Below, piece after piece: positions 23,623-32,775 of a DNA stretch of 64,000 nucleotides. Made by a program: the position numbers and the translations under genes. The number at the start of each line of letters is the position of its first letter. The stretch's first letter is position 1. Below the pieces are notes generated by a model, which saw only the letters and a list, made by a program, of their open reading frames with translations, searched no databases and was not told the origin of the DNA. The stretch lies in the NCBI GenBank assembly GCA_050011815.1, contig JBEKIJ010000006.1, positions 1 through 64,000 of the forward strand, in the 5' to 3' direction. Origin of the DNA: Chersky-840 sp050011815 (lineage in GTDB: Bacteria > Actinomycetota > Acidimicrobiia > Acidimicrobiales > UBA8190).

Positions 23623-26280
23623 GTGAGTTGGCCCAACCTCGACGCGCCCGAGCACGGCACCGACGGGTTCGCCCTCCGCCTCAGGGCCCGGCTGGCCGAT
23701 CCCGCCAATCTGGCCGTTCCGGCGGTCATCGCCCTGTTCTGTCTGGTCCGGTCGTCGGACCTCATCGCCGACATCCCGTACTGGGTCATCGCCATCCTGT
23801 TGATCTCGGCGCTGGTGGTGAACTCCGTGAACGTCGCCTTGTGCGGTGACGATGCCAGCGGATGGCGACTGGACCTGCGGGTGGCCGTCGAGATGGCGGT
23901 CATCGCCGTCATCATCTACGGCATCGGCTGGGGGCCCATCCTCGCCATCGGCTTCGTGTTCGGGGCCGTCGACGTCATGCGGGTCGCGGGGGCCGCCGCG
24001 GCCCGGCCGGCCATCATCTGGACGCTGTGTGCCATGGCGCTGGGGCAAGTGGCCATCGACACCGGGCTCGCCCCCACGCTCGTCCACCGGCCACTGATCG
24101 ACGGGCTCAGCGCGCTGGACGCGCTGGGGGTGGTCTTCACCATCAAGGTGCTCCAGTGGTTCGCCACCGCCCGCGAGACGAGCGAGGGACGGTTCGAGGC
24201 GTTGGTGCACGAGGCCAGCGACATCATCATCGTGTCCGACAACAAGGGACGGCTGACCTATGTGAGCCCCGCCTTCAACCGCATCCTGGGATCCGACATC
24301 GGCGACTTCCGGTCCCGGTCGGTCGCCGAGGTGATCCACCCCGACGACCTGGCGCAGATGCAGGGCCGGTCGAAAGAGATCAGACAGGCGTTCGGCACCG
24401 GCATGGGAGCCGAGGTGCGGTTGCGCCACGCGGACGGGTCCTGGCGGTGGTTCGAAGCCAAGGTGAGCAACCACCTCGACAACCCCAAGGTGCGGGGCAT
24501 CGTCGGCAACCTCCACGACATCACCGAGCGCAAGCAGACCGAGGAGGCGCTGCGCGAGGCCCATGAACGGTTCCGGTCCGCCTTCGAGAACGCTCCCATC
24601 GGGATGGCCATGGCCGATCTCGAGGGATGCATCATGAGGGCCAACCCCGCCCTGGGGCGGATCCTCGGCCACGACGTGGGGGACCTCCGGGGTCGGAACT
24701 TCGACGACTTCACCCACCCCGCCGACCGGGAGCTCTCGAAGACCGAGATGGCCCGCCTCATCTCGAGCGACTCCGACGGGTACCGGCTCGAGAAGCGGTA
24801 TGTCCATGCCGACGGTCACGACGTCTGGGTGTCGATCAACGTCACGTGCGTGCGCGACGACGAGGAGCGGCCTCTGTACTTCATCGGGCAGATCGAGGAC
24901 GTCACCGAAGGGCGGGCCCTGCGGGAGCGGCTCGCCTTCGCGGCGATCCACGATGCGCTCACCACCCTGCCCAACCGGGAGCTGTTCATGGACCGCGTCG
25001 AGGTGGCCCTGCGTCGACGCGTCAGGAGCCGGCACCAGGTGGCCGTGATCTTCCTCGACCTGGACCGGTTCAAGCTCGTGAACGACAGCCTCGGCCACGA
25101 CGTCGGCGACCAGGTCCTGCGGGCCGTCGCCGAGCGGTTGCACAGCGTCATGCGGGCCAGTGACACCCTGGCCCGGTTCGGCGGGGACGAGTTCACGGTC
25201 CTGTGTGACGAGGTCGACGACGAGCACGACGCGCTCGACGTGGCCCGGCGTCTGGTGGCGGCCATGGAACAGCCCCTGGCCCTGCACAGCGGGGAGGTCT
25301 TCGCCTCTCTCAGTGTGGGCATCGCGCTGTCGGGCCACGGCGTGGCGACCGGGGCGGCCCTGCTGCGCAACGCCGATGTGGCCATGTACCGGGCCAAGGG
25401 ACGGGGCCCGTCGCACATCGAGGTCTACAAGGAGGACGACGAGAGCAACGTCCTCAGCCGCCTGCGCACCTCCAACGAGCTCCATCGGGCCCTCGAGCGT
25501 CACGAGTTCGTGCTCCACTACCAGCCCGTCGTGGACCTCCACACCGAGACCATGGTGGGGATGGAGGCGCTGGTGCGGTGGCAACACCCCACCCGGGGGT
25601 TGCTCGGCCCCTCGGAGTTCATCGCCCTGGCCGAGGACAGCGGGCTCATCGTGCCCCTGGGCACGTGGGTGCTCAACGAGGCCTGCCGGCAGGTCGCGGC
25701 CTGGAGCGTGCTCCGGGCCCAGGCCGACCAGGACGAGGCCCGGCTGAACCTCTCGGTGAACGTCTCTCCCCTCCAGCTCGCCGACCCCGGGTTCGTCAAC
25801 CAGGTGGCCCGGGCCCTCAAGGCATCGGGCATCAACCCCGACCGGCTCTGGCTCGAGATCACCGAGAGCTCGCTCATGCGCGACGCCGACGACGCGGTGT
25901 CGGTCCTGCACCGTCTGCGCCACCTCGGCCTGCACTTCGAGATCGACGACTTCGGCACGGGCTACTCGTCGCTGAGCTACCTGAAGCGGTTCCCCGTCGA
26001 GACCCTGAAGATCGACCAGAGCTTCGTCGACGAGCTGGACCACCGGGCCGAGAACGCCGCCATCGTGCGGGCCATCATCGGGCTCGGCGAGTCCCTGGGC
26101 CTGTCGGTCGTGGCCGAGGGCGTCGAGCACCCGGCCCAGGCCGCCACCCTGCAGACCCTGGGGTGCTACCTGGCCCAGGGGTATCTCTACGGCAAGCCGC
26201 TCCCGGCCAGCGCGCTGGGCGCCTTCCCCACCGACGACCTCGGCTCGTGGAGGACCATGGTGCGGTCGGTGGCGTCCTGA
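23623..26280 (+). CDS. Membrane PAS-PAS-GGDEF-EAL protein
   Basis: Cyclic-di-GMP enzyme of 885 residues. Four to five hydrophobic segments fill residues 28-150. PAS domains follow at about 190-310 and 315-435, a GGDEF domain at 440-600 (ARFGGDEF near 520) and an EAL domain at 620-870 (EALVRW near 648, NVSPLQL, ITESSL, IDDFGTGYSS, AEGVE). Both active sites look intact, and RASD five residues before GGDEF is a proper inhibitory I-site. It may make or break c-di-GMP in response to PAS input. No ATG is available; GTG 23623 fits homology and may be leaderless. Confidence 0.9.
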   Translation: MSWPNLDAPEHGTDGFALRLRARLADPANLAVPAVIALFCLVRSSDLIADIPYWVIAILLISALVVNSVNVALCGDDASGWRLDLRVAVEMAVIAVIIYGIGWGPILAIGFVFGAVDVMRVAGAAAARPAIIWTLCAMALGQVAIDTGLAPTLVHRPLIDGLSALDALGVVFTIKVLQWFATARETSEGRFEALVHEASDIIIVSDNKGRLTYVSPAFNRILGSDIGDFRSRSVAEVIHPDDLAQMQGRSKEIRQAFGTGMGAEVRLRHADGSWRWFEAKVSNHLDNPKVRGIVGNLHDITERKQTEEALREAHERFRSAFENAPIGMAMADLEGCIMRANPALGRILGHDVGDLRGRNFDDFTHPADRELSKTEMARLISSDSDGYRLEKRYVHADGHDVWVSINVTCVRDDEERPLYFIGQIEDVTEGRALRERLAFAAIHDALTTLPNRELFMDRVEVALRRRVRSRHQVAVIFLDLDRFKLVNDSLGHDVGDQVLRAVAERLHSVMRASDTLARFGGDEFTVLCDEVDDEHDALDVARRLVAAMEQPLALHSGEVFASLSVGIALSGHGVATGAALLRNADVAMYRAKGRGPSHIEVYKEDDESNVLSRLRTSNELHRALERHEFVLHYQPVVDLHTETMVGMEALVRWQHPTRGLLGPSEFIALAEDSGLIVPLGTWVLNEACRQVAAWSVLRAQADQDEARLNLSVNVSPLQLADPGFVNQVARALKASGINPDRLWLEITESSLMRDADDAVSVLHRLRHLGLHFEIDDFGTGYSSLSYLKRFPVETLKIDQSFVDELDHRAENAAIVRAIIGLGESLGLSVVAEGVEHPAQAATLQTLGCYLAQGYLYGKPLPASALGAFPTDDLGSWRTMVRSVAS

Positions 26281-26284
26281 GGGA

Positions 26285-27385
26285 TCAGCGGGGGGCCGGG
26301 CCGAGGAGGAGGTCGGCCAGGCGTTGGCGCTGGAAGCCCTGGGCCCCGAAGAGCAGGTCGTCCTGCTTGGCCCGGCGGTAGAGGAGGTGGCAGTCGACGT
26401 CCCAGGTGAACCCCACGCCCCCGTGGACCTGGATGCACTCGGCGGTCACGGCGTCGGCCGCCTCGGCGACATAGCCCTTGCACATGGCCGCGGCGCGCTC
26501 GCGCTCGGGGTCATCGGCGTCCGAGGCCCAGGCCGCGTAGTGCGTCCCCACCCGGGCCAGCTCGAGGTGATGGAGCATGTCGGCCGCCTTGTGCTTGATG
26601 ACCTGGAAGGTGGCGATGGGCCGGTCGAACTGGACGCGCACCTTGGCGTAGTCGACCGCCAGTTCGAGGGCGCGCTCGGCCGTGCCCACCAGCTCGGCGC
26701 ACAGGGCCACGTTGACGTCGTCGAGGATGCGCCGCCACAGCGCCTCGTGGTCGCCGGCCGGGCCCACGCGACGGGCGGTGCGCCCGTCGAGCACCACCCG
26801 GGACATCTTGCGGGTGACGTCGAGGGATGGCACGGGCTCGCCCGCCGGGGCGTCGAGGAGGAAGGTGGCCAGGGCGTCGCCGTCGCGGGCCACGACGAAG
26901 GCGAAGTCGGCATGGGCGCCGTCGAGGACCAGGGGCTTGGTCCCGTCGAGGCGCCACTGCTCACCCTGGCGGGTGGCCCGGGCCGCCACGGTGTGGAGGG
27001 GGTCGCCGTGGCCGGGCTCCTCCACCGCCACCGTGGCTCGCCGGCGTCCCGCCGCGAGGTCTTCGAGGACCTCGTCGACACCGAGCGCCACCGCGGCGAG
27101 GGTGGCCGCCACCGCCGAGGAGACCAGGGGCCCGGGGAAGGGGAGCTTGCCCATCTCCTCTTGGAGCACGACGAGGTCGACGAGCCCGAGACCGAGTCCC
27201 CCCGCCGACTCGGGGACGAGGACGCCCAACCATCCGAGCTGCGCCATCGTCTCCCACAGCGCCGGGGTGACGCCCACGGGGTCGTCGATCATGGCCCGCA
27301 CGTAGGCCGAGGGTGCTTCGGCCGACAAGGCGCTGCGGACGGCGGCGCGGAAGTCCTCCTGGTCGGCGGAGAAGGTGAAGTCCAT
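26285..27385 (-). CDS. Acyl-CoA dehydrogenase, short type
   Basis: ACAD-fold protein of 366 residues. The N-terminal domain has PESAGGLGLGLVDLVVLQEE, the C-terminal domain RVQFDRPIATFQVIKHKAAD and QVHGGVGFTWDVDCHLLYRR. The middle beta domain lacks the usual T(E)PxAGSD loop, as is common in the non-catalytic or less typical partner of alpha2beta2 FadE pairs in actinobacteria. It shares this type with the protein at 50692. It follows the thiolase gene by 28 nt in a leftward operon. The ATG start MDFTFSADQ is typical. It probably acts in ring or side-chain beta-oxidation with a partner ACAD. Confidence 0.88.
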   Translation of the reverse strand: MDFTFSADQEDFRAAVRSALSAEAPSAYVRAMIDDPVGVTPALWETMAQLGWLGVLVPESAGGLGLGLVDLVVLQEEMGKLPFPGPLVSSAVAATLAAVALGVDEVLEDLAAGRRRATVAVEEPGHGDPLHTVAARATRQGEQWRLDGTKPLVLDGAHADFAFVVARDGDALATFLLDAPAGEPVPSLDVTRKMSRVVLDGRTARRVGPAGDHEALWRRILDDVNVALCAELVGTAERALELAVDYAKVRVQFDRPIATFQVIKHKAADMLHHLELARVGTHYAAWASDADDPERERAAAMCKGYVAEAADAVTAECIQVHGGVGFTWDVDCHLLYRRAKQDDLLFGAQGFQRQRLADLLLGPAPR

Positions 27386-27413
27386 GGCGAGACAGCCGGG
27401 GGGCGGGCCGGGG

Positions 27414-28604
27414 CTAGGCCAGGCGCTCGATGACGGTGGCGTTGGCCTGGCCGCCGCCCTCGCACATCGTCTGGAAGCCGTAGCGGCCGCCCGTCGCCTG
27501 GAGGTCGTTGAGGAGCGTGGTCATGAGCCGGACACCGCTCGCCCCCAGGGGATGGCCGATGGCGATGGCGCCGCCGCGGGGGTTGAAGCGGTCGGGGTCC
27601 GGGGAGAAGGCGCGGGCCCACATGAGGGCGATCGCGGCGAAGGCCTCGTTGCACTCGATGGCGTCGAAGTCGTCGACCTTCATCCCGCTGCGGTCGAGCA
27701 GCTTGCGGGTGACCGGCACCGGCGCCGACAAGACGATGGCGGCGTCCTCGGCCGCCACCGCGAAGGCGTGGAAGCGGGCCAGCACGGGAAGGCCGAGGCG
27801 CTCGGCCACCGAGCGCTCGGCGATGAGCATGGCCGCGGCGCCGTCGGTCATCTGCGAGGAGTTCCCGGCGGTGATGTCGGGGGCGGTGTCGGGGTCGAAG
27901 GACTGGGCGGGGGGGAGCGAGGCGAGGCGTTCCAAGGTGGTGTCCCTGCGGATGCCCTCGTCGGTGCTGAGCAGCCGGTCGGTGAGGGTGCCCTCGTCGT
28001 CACGGATGGGGACGGGGACGATCTCCTTGGCGAAGTGCCCCGAGTCGGTGGCCGCCGCGGCGCGACGGTGGCTCTCGAGGGCGTACTCGTCCATGTCCTG
28101 GCGCGAGATCTTCCACTGCTCGGCGAGGAGCTGGGCCACCCGGAACTGCATCCACAACCGGCCCTCGATGACGTCGAGGAACGAGGGGGGGAAGGGGCCG
28201 GTCCCGCCGCGCGCGTTGCTGGCCAGGGGCACGCGGCTCATGGACTCCACCCCGCAGGCGATGGCGAGGTCGTAGTGCCCGGCCACCACGCCGGCGGCGG
28301 CGAAGTGCACGGCCTGCTGGGACGAGCCGCACTGGCGGTCGACGGTCGTGGCCGGCACCGACTGGGGCAGTCCCGCCGCCACCCAGGCGTTGCGGGCCAC
28401 GTTGGTGGACTGTTCCCCGACCTGGCTCACACACCCCCCGATGACGTCGTCGACGCGCTCGGGGTCGACCCCGCTGTGGGTCACCAGGTGGGTCAGGGCG
28501 AAGGCGAGGAGATCGACGGGGTGCCACGTGGCCAGGGCCCCGGCGCGCTTGCCGAACGCCGTCCGGCAGGTGTCGACGATGACCGCTTCGCGCGGCGCGG
28601 CCAT
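27414..28604 (-). CDS. Acetyl-CoA C-acyltransferase (thiolase)
   Basis: Degradative-type thiolase of 396 residues, cleaving 3-ketoacyl-CoA with CoA. The nucleophile is in VDRQCGSSQQA (about Cys90), with NEAFA, the catalytic His in IGHPLGASG and the C-terminal Cys in MCEGGGQANA. All four motifs are intact. It is the first gene of a leftward unit with the ACAD at 26285. It is divergent from the ACAD at 28742, with a 21-bp palindromic site between them. Confidence 0.93.
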   Translation of the reverse strand: MAAPREAVIVDTCRTAFGKRAGALATWHPVDLLAFALTHLVTHSGVDPERVDDVIGGCVSQVGEQSTNVARNAWVAAGLPQSVPATTVDRQCGSSQQAVHFAAAGVVAGHYDLAIACGVESMSRVPLASNARGGTGPFPPSFLDVIEGRLWMQFRVAQLLAEQWKISRQDMDEYALESHRRAAAATDSGHFAKEIVPVPIRDDEGTLTDRLLSTDEGIRRDTTLERLASLPPAQSFDPDTAPDITAGNSSQMTDGAAAMLIAERSVAERLGLPVLARFHAFAVAAEDAAIVLSAPVPVTRKLLDRSGMKVDDFDAIECNEAFAAIALMWARAFSPDPDRFNPRGGAIAIGHPLGASGVRLMTTLLNDLQATGGRYGFQTMCEGGGQANATVIERLA

Positions 28605-28653
28605 GGTCAGCCCCTCCTGCTCTTGGTCATCGGCCCCCTCCTGGTCGAACGGT

Positions 28654-28674
28654 TCAGTGTAGTAAGTTCACTGA
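28654..28674. promoter_or_regulatory. Palindromic operator between beta-oxidation units
   Basis: TCAGTG-N9-CACTGA (28654-28674) is a 21-bp near-palindrome (7 of 9 positions per arm match) in an AT-rich patch of the divergent region. It contains a minus-strand TACACT -10 candidate. The form and size fit a TetR- or GntR-type regulator controlling both operons; no regulator gene lies beside it. Confidence 0.55.
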
Positions 28675-28741
28675 CGATGGTGTCAGGTCCGGTGTCCTCA
28701 CGCCACCGGCGCGCGCCAGAGCCGGTGGGACGCACCCGTCG

Positions 28742-29950
28742 GTGAGCGCGATCGACCTCGTCGAGGACGACGACCGGGCCGCGCTGCGCAAGCTGGCCCG
28801 GGACGTGGCCGAGCGCGACATCGCCCCCCACGCCCCGGGTTGGGACGAGACCGAGGAATTCGCCGAGGCCTCCCTCGAGGCGTTGCGGCGGGCCGAGCTG
28901 TTCACCGTCACCGTGGGCGAGGCGTACGGCGGGATGGGCATGGGAGACGTCGAGGCCGCCATCGTCCTCGAGGAGATCGCCCGGGTCGACGTGTCGAGTG
29001 CGATCTTGTGCCAGCTCGTGTTCAACGGGCCCCCCCGGGCCATCGAGCACCTCGGCAACGACACCCTGCGGGCCCGGTGGCTGCCGTCGGCCGCGGCCGG
29101 CGAGCTCTTCTGCATCGGCATCACCGAGCCCGACGCCGGCTCGGCGGCCACGACCATGCGGGCGCACCTGACCCCCGACGGCGACGGGTGGCGGCTCGAC
29201 GCCTACAAGAACTACGTGACCGGCGGCCACAAGGCCGTGGCCTGCCTGGTGTGGTGCCGGTTCCCCGGGAGCGAGGCCGGAACGGGCAAGGGCATCGGGG
29301 CGGTGGTGGTCGACCTGGCGCGCCCGGGCGTGAGCATCGCCGGCACCCACCGCAAGATGGGCCTGCGGGGCTGCACCGAGGCCGAGCTCGCCTTCGACGG
29401 CGTGCGCATCGAGGCCGACGACGTCCTCGTGCCCGGCGACCCCGCCGACAACAGCGGGCTCAAGACGCTGCTCGCCCACATCAACCACGAACGGTGCGGC
29501 AACGCGGCGATGTGCGTCGGGGCCGCCCAGGGTGCGCTCGAGTACGCCATGGCCTACATGCGCGATCGCAAGGTGGGCACCAAGACGCTGTCGGAGCTCC
29601 AGGGCCTGCAGTGGAAGATCGCCGACATGGCGACCGAGCTCGAAGGGGCCCGGTTCCTCCTGCAACGGGCGCTCGTGCTGGCCGGACGGCACGGCACGCC
29701 CCCCGCCCTCGAGTCCGCCATGGCCAAGATCGCCTGCAACCTCGCCGCCAAACGCGTGTGCGACGAGGCCATCCAGCTCCTCGGGGGCTACGGCTACAGC
29801 CGGGAGTATCCCGTCGAGCGGGCCTATCGCGACATCCGGGGCCTGTGCATCGGGGCCGGCACGGTGGAGATCCAGCGCAACTTCGTGGGCACCGCCCTGC
29901 TCGGTGGCAAGGTCCCCTCCGGCGCGTGGTGGAAGGCGCCCCCCCGATGA
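28742..29950 (+). CDS. Acyl-CoA dehydrogenase
   Basis: ACAD of 402 residues. GITEPDAGSAATTMR is the FAD/substrate loop, YKNYVTGGHKA the beta domain and QLLGGYGYSREYPVERAYRD the C-terminal domain. The position of the MCAD catalytic Glu is replaced (IGAGTVEIQ), but HERCGN in the G-helix region could supply the base, as in isovaleryl- or long-chain-type enzymes. The GTG start is the first gene of a rightward unit with the pseudo-HMGCS fusion and thiolase, which suggests stepwise oxidation and cleavage of one substrate. Confidence 0.9.
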   Translation: MSAIDLVEDDDRAALRKLARDVAERDIAPHAPGWDETEEFAEASLEALRRAELFTVTVGEAYGGMGMGDVEAAIVLEEIARVDVSSAILCQLVFNGPPRAIEHLGNDTLRARWLPSAAAGELFCIGITEPDAGSAATTMRAHLTPDGDGWRLDAYKNYVTGGHKAVACLVWCRFPGSEAGTGKGIGAVVVDLARPGVSIAGTHRKMGLRGCTEAELAFDGVRIEADDVLVPGDPADNSGLKTLLAHINHERCGNAAMCVGAAQGALEYAMAYMRDRKVGTKTLSELQGLQWKIADMATELEGARFLLQRALVLAGRHGTPPALESAMAKIACNLAAKRVCDEAIQLLGGYGYSREYPVERAYRDIRGLCIGAGTVEIQRNFVGTALLGGKVPSGAWWKAPPR

Positions 29951-29960
29951 GCGCCCCCCG

Positions 29961-31502
29961 ATGAGCGCGAGCCCGATAAAGCCCGTCGCCGTCCTCGGCG
30001 TCGGGGCCGCGGCGCCGTCGTTGCGACTGGCGGCCAAAGACGTCGGCGCGGCGTGGGGGTCGGGGGGCGGTCGGGGCACCGTGGCGGTGTGCGACTCCGA
30101 CGAGGACACCCTCACCCTGGCGTGGCAGGCCGCCAACGCCGCCCTCGAGGCGGCGGGGATCACCGCCGAGCAGGTGTCGGGATTGTGGTGGGGCACGGCC
30201 CGGCCGCCGTTCGCCGAGGGTCCCAGCCATGCCTTTCTGTCGGCCACCTTGGGGCTCGGGCGCGAGTGCGGTGGGGCGCTGGTGAGCGGCTCGTCGCACG
30301 CGGGGATCGAAGCGCTCCTCGGGGCCTGGGACGCGCTCGCCGCCGGTCACGCCGCGGTGGCGCTGGTGGTGACGTCGGATGCGCTCGTCCCCGGGCTCGG
30401 GACGGCGGGGGAGACGACCACGGGCGCGGGCGCGGCCGCCGTGGTGCTGGGGGCGATGGGGGAGGACTCCGAGGCCCCGTCCACCAACGGGGCGGCGCCG
30501 GCGGCGCGCCTGGTGGCGCGCGCCACACGGGCCATGCCCGCCGTCGACCGCTACCGCGCCGATGGCGGGGGCGCCACGGGAGATGTCTACGACGCCCGGT
30601 TGTTCAGAGAAGAGGTCTTCGTCCCCCTCCTCACCGAGACGGGGCGCGCCGTCGGCGACGAGGGGGGCACACTGCCGGTCTCCTGGGCCATCGCCGATCC
30701 CGACGGCAAGCTGGCAGGAGCGGTGGCCAAGCGCCTCGGGGCGCCCCTGTCGTCGACCCCGGTGCACGGCGCGCTGGGCGACGCCGGCGCCGCCTCGGCG
30801 CTGCTCGGCCTCATCCATGCCTGTGCCGAGGGCGGGTCGAGCACGGGGTCGGGCCCCGGCGTGATCGGCACCATCGGCTACGGCGGGGGCCGGGCCACCG
30901 CGGTGGTGCTCGACGCGGCGCGCCCCGTCCCCGGGGCGGTGCCCGTGAACCGCCTGGGGGAGGGACGGCGCGTCAGCTACGCCGAGGCGTTGCGGGCCCG
31001 GGGACAGCTCGAGCCCATGGACGATCCCATCCAGATGGGGCTGCCGCCCGGGGGGGCGGCCTTCGTGCGGGGCAACCCCGAGATGCTCGGCCTCTTCGGG
31101 GCGCGCTGCAAAGAGTGCGGGACCATCTCGACCCCGCCGTCGATCCACCCCACCTGTGTCGGGTGCGGGGGGGCCGAGCTCGAGGTCGTGTCGCTGGCGC
31201 GCCGCGGGCGCGTGCAGACCTTCGTCGTCAACCAGACCATGCCGCCGCCCTTCCAGGCGCCCCTGCCCCTCGTGATCATCGACCTCGAGGACGGGGCCCG
31301 CCTCATGGTGCAGGGGTCGCCGGCCGACGCCGCCGCGCTCGACATCGGGGACGAGGTCACGCTGTCGCTGCGCCGCTACGCGCTCGAGCGGGGGATCCCC
31401 GTGTACGGCTACAAGGCGTACCGGGTGGCCGGCGACTGGCCCCAGAGTGGGGCCACGGTAGGTTCGGCACAGGACGGCGCCGGCAAGGAGGGTGGCTCGT
31501 GA
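29961..31502 (+). CDS. HMG-CoA-synthase-like domain fused to DUF35 (Zn ribbon + OB fold)
   Basis: Protein of 513 residues. Residues 1-345 follow the HMG-CoA synthase/ketoacyl synthase pattern, but the motif FACKAG with the catalytic Cys reads GSSHAG, and FHQPNGK with the catalytic His reads IADPDGK. Both residues are therefore gone and it should not condense acyl groups. Residues 365-505 form a DUF35 domain: zinc ribbon CKECG and CVGCG, then an OB fold that binds acyl-CoA. DUF35 proteins bridge thiolases and synthases in archaeal and benzylsuccinate-type complexes. Its TGA overlaps the thiolase GTG. It is probably a scaffold or substrate carrier for that thiolase. Confidence 0.85.
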   Translation: MSASPIKPVAVLGVGAAAPSLRLAAKDVGAAWGSGGGRGTVAVCDSDEDTLTLAWQAANAALEAAGITAEQVSGLWWGTARPPFAEGPSHAFLSATLGLGRECGGALVSGSSHAGIEALLGAWDALAAGHAAVALVVTSDALVPGLGTAGETTTGAGAAAVVLGAMGEDSEAPSTNGAAPAARLVARATRAMPAVDRYRADGGGATGDVYDARLFREEVFVPLLTETGRAVGDEGGTLPVSWAIADPDGKLAGAVAKRLGAPLSSTPVHGALGDAGAASALLGLIHACAEGGSSTGSGPGVIGTIGYGGGRATAVVLDAARPVPGAVPVNRLGEGRRVSYAEALRARGQLEPMDDPIQMGLPPGGAAFVRGNPEMLGLFGARCKECGTISTPPSIHPTCVGCGGAELEVVSLARRGRVQTFVVNQTMPPPFQAPLPLVIIDLEDGARLMVQGSPADAAALDIGDEVTLSLRRYALERGIPVYGYKAYRVAGDWPQSGATVGSAQDGAGKEGGS

Positions 31503-32674
31503 GTTGGAACAAGGTCGCCGTCGTGGGGGCGGGGCTCATCAAGATGGGCGAGCTGTTCGAGCAGAGCTACGAGCAGATGGCCGCCGGCGCCTTCTCCGCC
31601 GCGCTGGCCAGCGTCGACAAGGGCCTCGACAAGTCCGCCGTCGACGCCGTCATCGTCGCCACCCAACGCGGCACCCTGTGGGGCCAGGAGGGCATCGGGG
31701 GCAACACCGTGCCGAGCGCCATCGGCCTGTCCGGGGTGGCCTGCACCCGGGTGGAGAACGCCTGTCCCTCGGGATCCGACGCCTTCCGGATCGGCGCCAT
31801 GGTGGTGGCGAGCGGCGTGCACGACGTGGTGCTCGTCATCGGCGTGGAGAAGATGCGCGACAAGTCCACCCAGGAGGGGTTGCTGGCCCGGGCCGCGGCG
31901 GGACACCCCCTCTACAACCGGGGCGAGACCGCGCCGGTGCTGTTCGCGCCGTTCGCCACCCGGCACATGCACGAGTTCGGCACCACACCCGAGATGCTGG
32001 CGTCGGTGGCGGTGAAGAACCACCACAACGGGTGCCTCGACCCCTACGCCCATTTCCAGAGCGAGATCACCGTGGAGCAGGTGCTGGCCTCGCCCATGGT
32101 GTGCAGCCCGTTGCGGCTGCTCGACTGCTGCCCCCAGACCGACGGCGCCGCCGCCATCCTCCTCACCTCCGCCGAGCGGGCGCACGAGTTCACCGACAAG
32201 CCCGTGTACGTGGCGGGCTTCGGGGTGGCCACCGACCATCCCTACCTGCACGAGAAGTCGACCTTCGTGGGGCTCCCCGCCACCACCCTGGCATCGGGGC
32301 GCGCCTACGAGATGGCCGGCGTGGGGCCGCGCGACCTCGACATGGCCGAGGTGCACGACTGCTTCACGATCACCGAGATCCTCGACATCGAGGACCTGGG
32401 CTTCGTGGAGAAGGGCAAGGGGGGCCCGGCCTCGCTCGAAGGCGAGACCGCCCTCGACGGGCGCATCCCCGTGAACCCCTCGGGAGGCCTGTTGGCCAAG
32501 GGCCATCCCATCGGGGCCACGGGCATCGCCCAGCTCACCGAGTGCTGGTGGCAGCTGCGCGAGGAGGCCGGCGAGCGCCAGGTGGCCATCCGCCAGGGGT
32601 TCGCCCTCCAGCACAACGTGGGGGGCCGGGGCTCGGGGGTGTCGGTCGTGAACATCCTCACCCGCAACCCTTAG
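31499..32674 (+). CDS. SCP2-type thiolase
   Basis: Thiolase-superfamily protein of 391 residues. The nucleophile Cys lies in VENACPSGSDAF, with EVHDCFTITEI and the catalytic His in KGHPIGATGIAQ. The C-terminal Cys motif reads NVGGRGSGVS without Cys, as in SCPx/Ltp thiolases. Such enzymes cleave branched or steroid-like 3-ketoacyl-CoAs and often need a DUF35 partner, which here is the upstream gene (4-nt overlap). A 7-bp GC hairpin follows the stop. Confidence 0.9.
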   Translation: MSWNKVAVVGAGLIKMGELFEQSYEQMAAGAFSAALASVDKGLDKSAVDAVIVATQRGTLWGQEGIGGNTVPSAIGLSGVACTRVENACPSGSDAFRIGAMVVASGVHDVVLVIGVEKMRDKSTQEGLLARAAAGHPLYNRGETAPVLFAPFATRHMHEFGTTPEMLASVAVKNHHNGCLDPYAHFQSEITVEQVLASPMVCSPLRLLDCCPQTDGAAAILLTSAERAHEFTDKPVYVAGFGVATDHPYLHEKSTFVGLPATTLASGRAYEMAGVGPRDLDMAEVHDCFTITEILDIEDLGFVEKGKGGPASLEGETALDGRIPVNPSGGLLAKGHPIGATGIAQLTECWWQLREEAGERQVAIRQGFALQHNVGGRGSGVSVVNILTRNP

Positions 32675-32677
32675 AGA

Positions 32678-32695
32678 CTCGGGGGTCCCCCCGAG
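32678..32695 (+). terminator. GC hairpin after thiolase operon
   Basis: CTCGGGG and CCCCGAG form a 7-bp stem with a 4-nt loop, 4 nt after the thiolase stop. There is no U-tract, as usual for high-G+C actinobacteria. It ends the 28742-32674 unit before the HNH gene. Confidence 0.55.
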
Positions 32696-32775
32696 CCCGG
32701 GCATCGTCGGTGGAAGTGCCCTCATCTCATTGTGCCCCAGCGGTACTGATACACCTTCATGACACACTGAATTCT

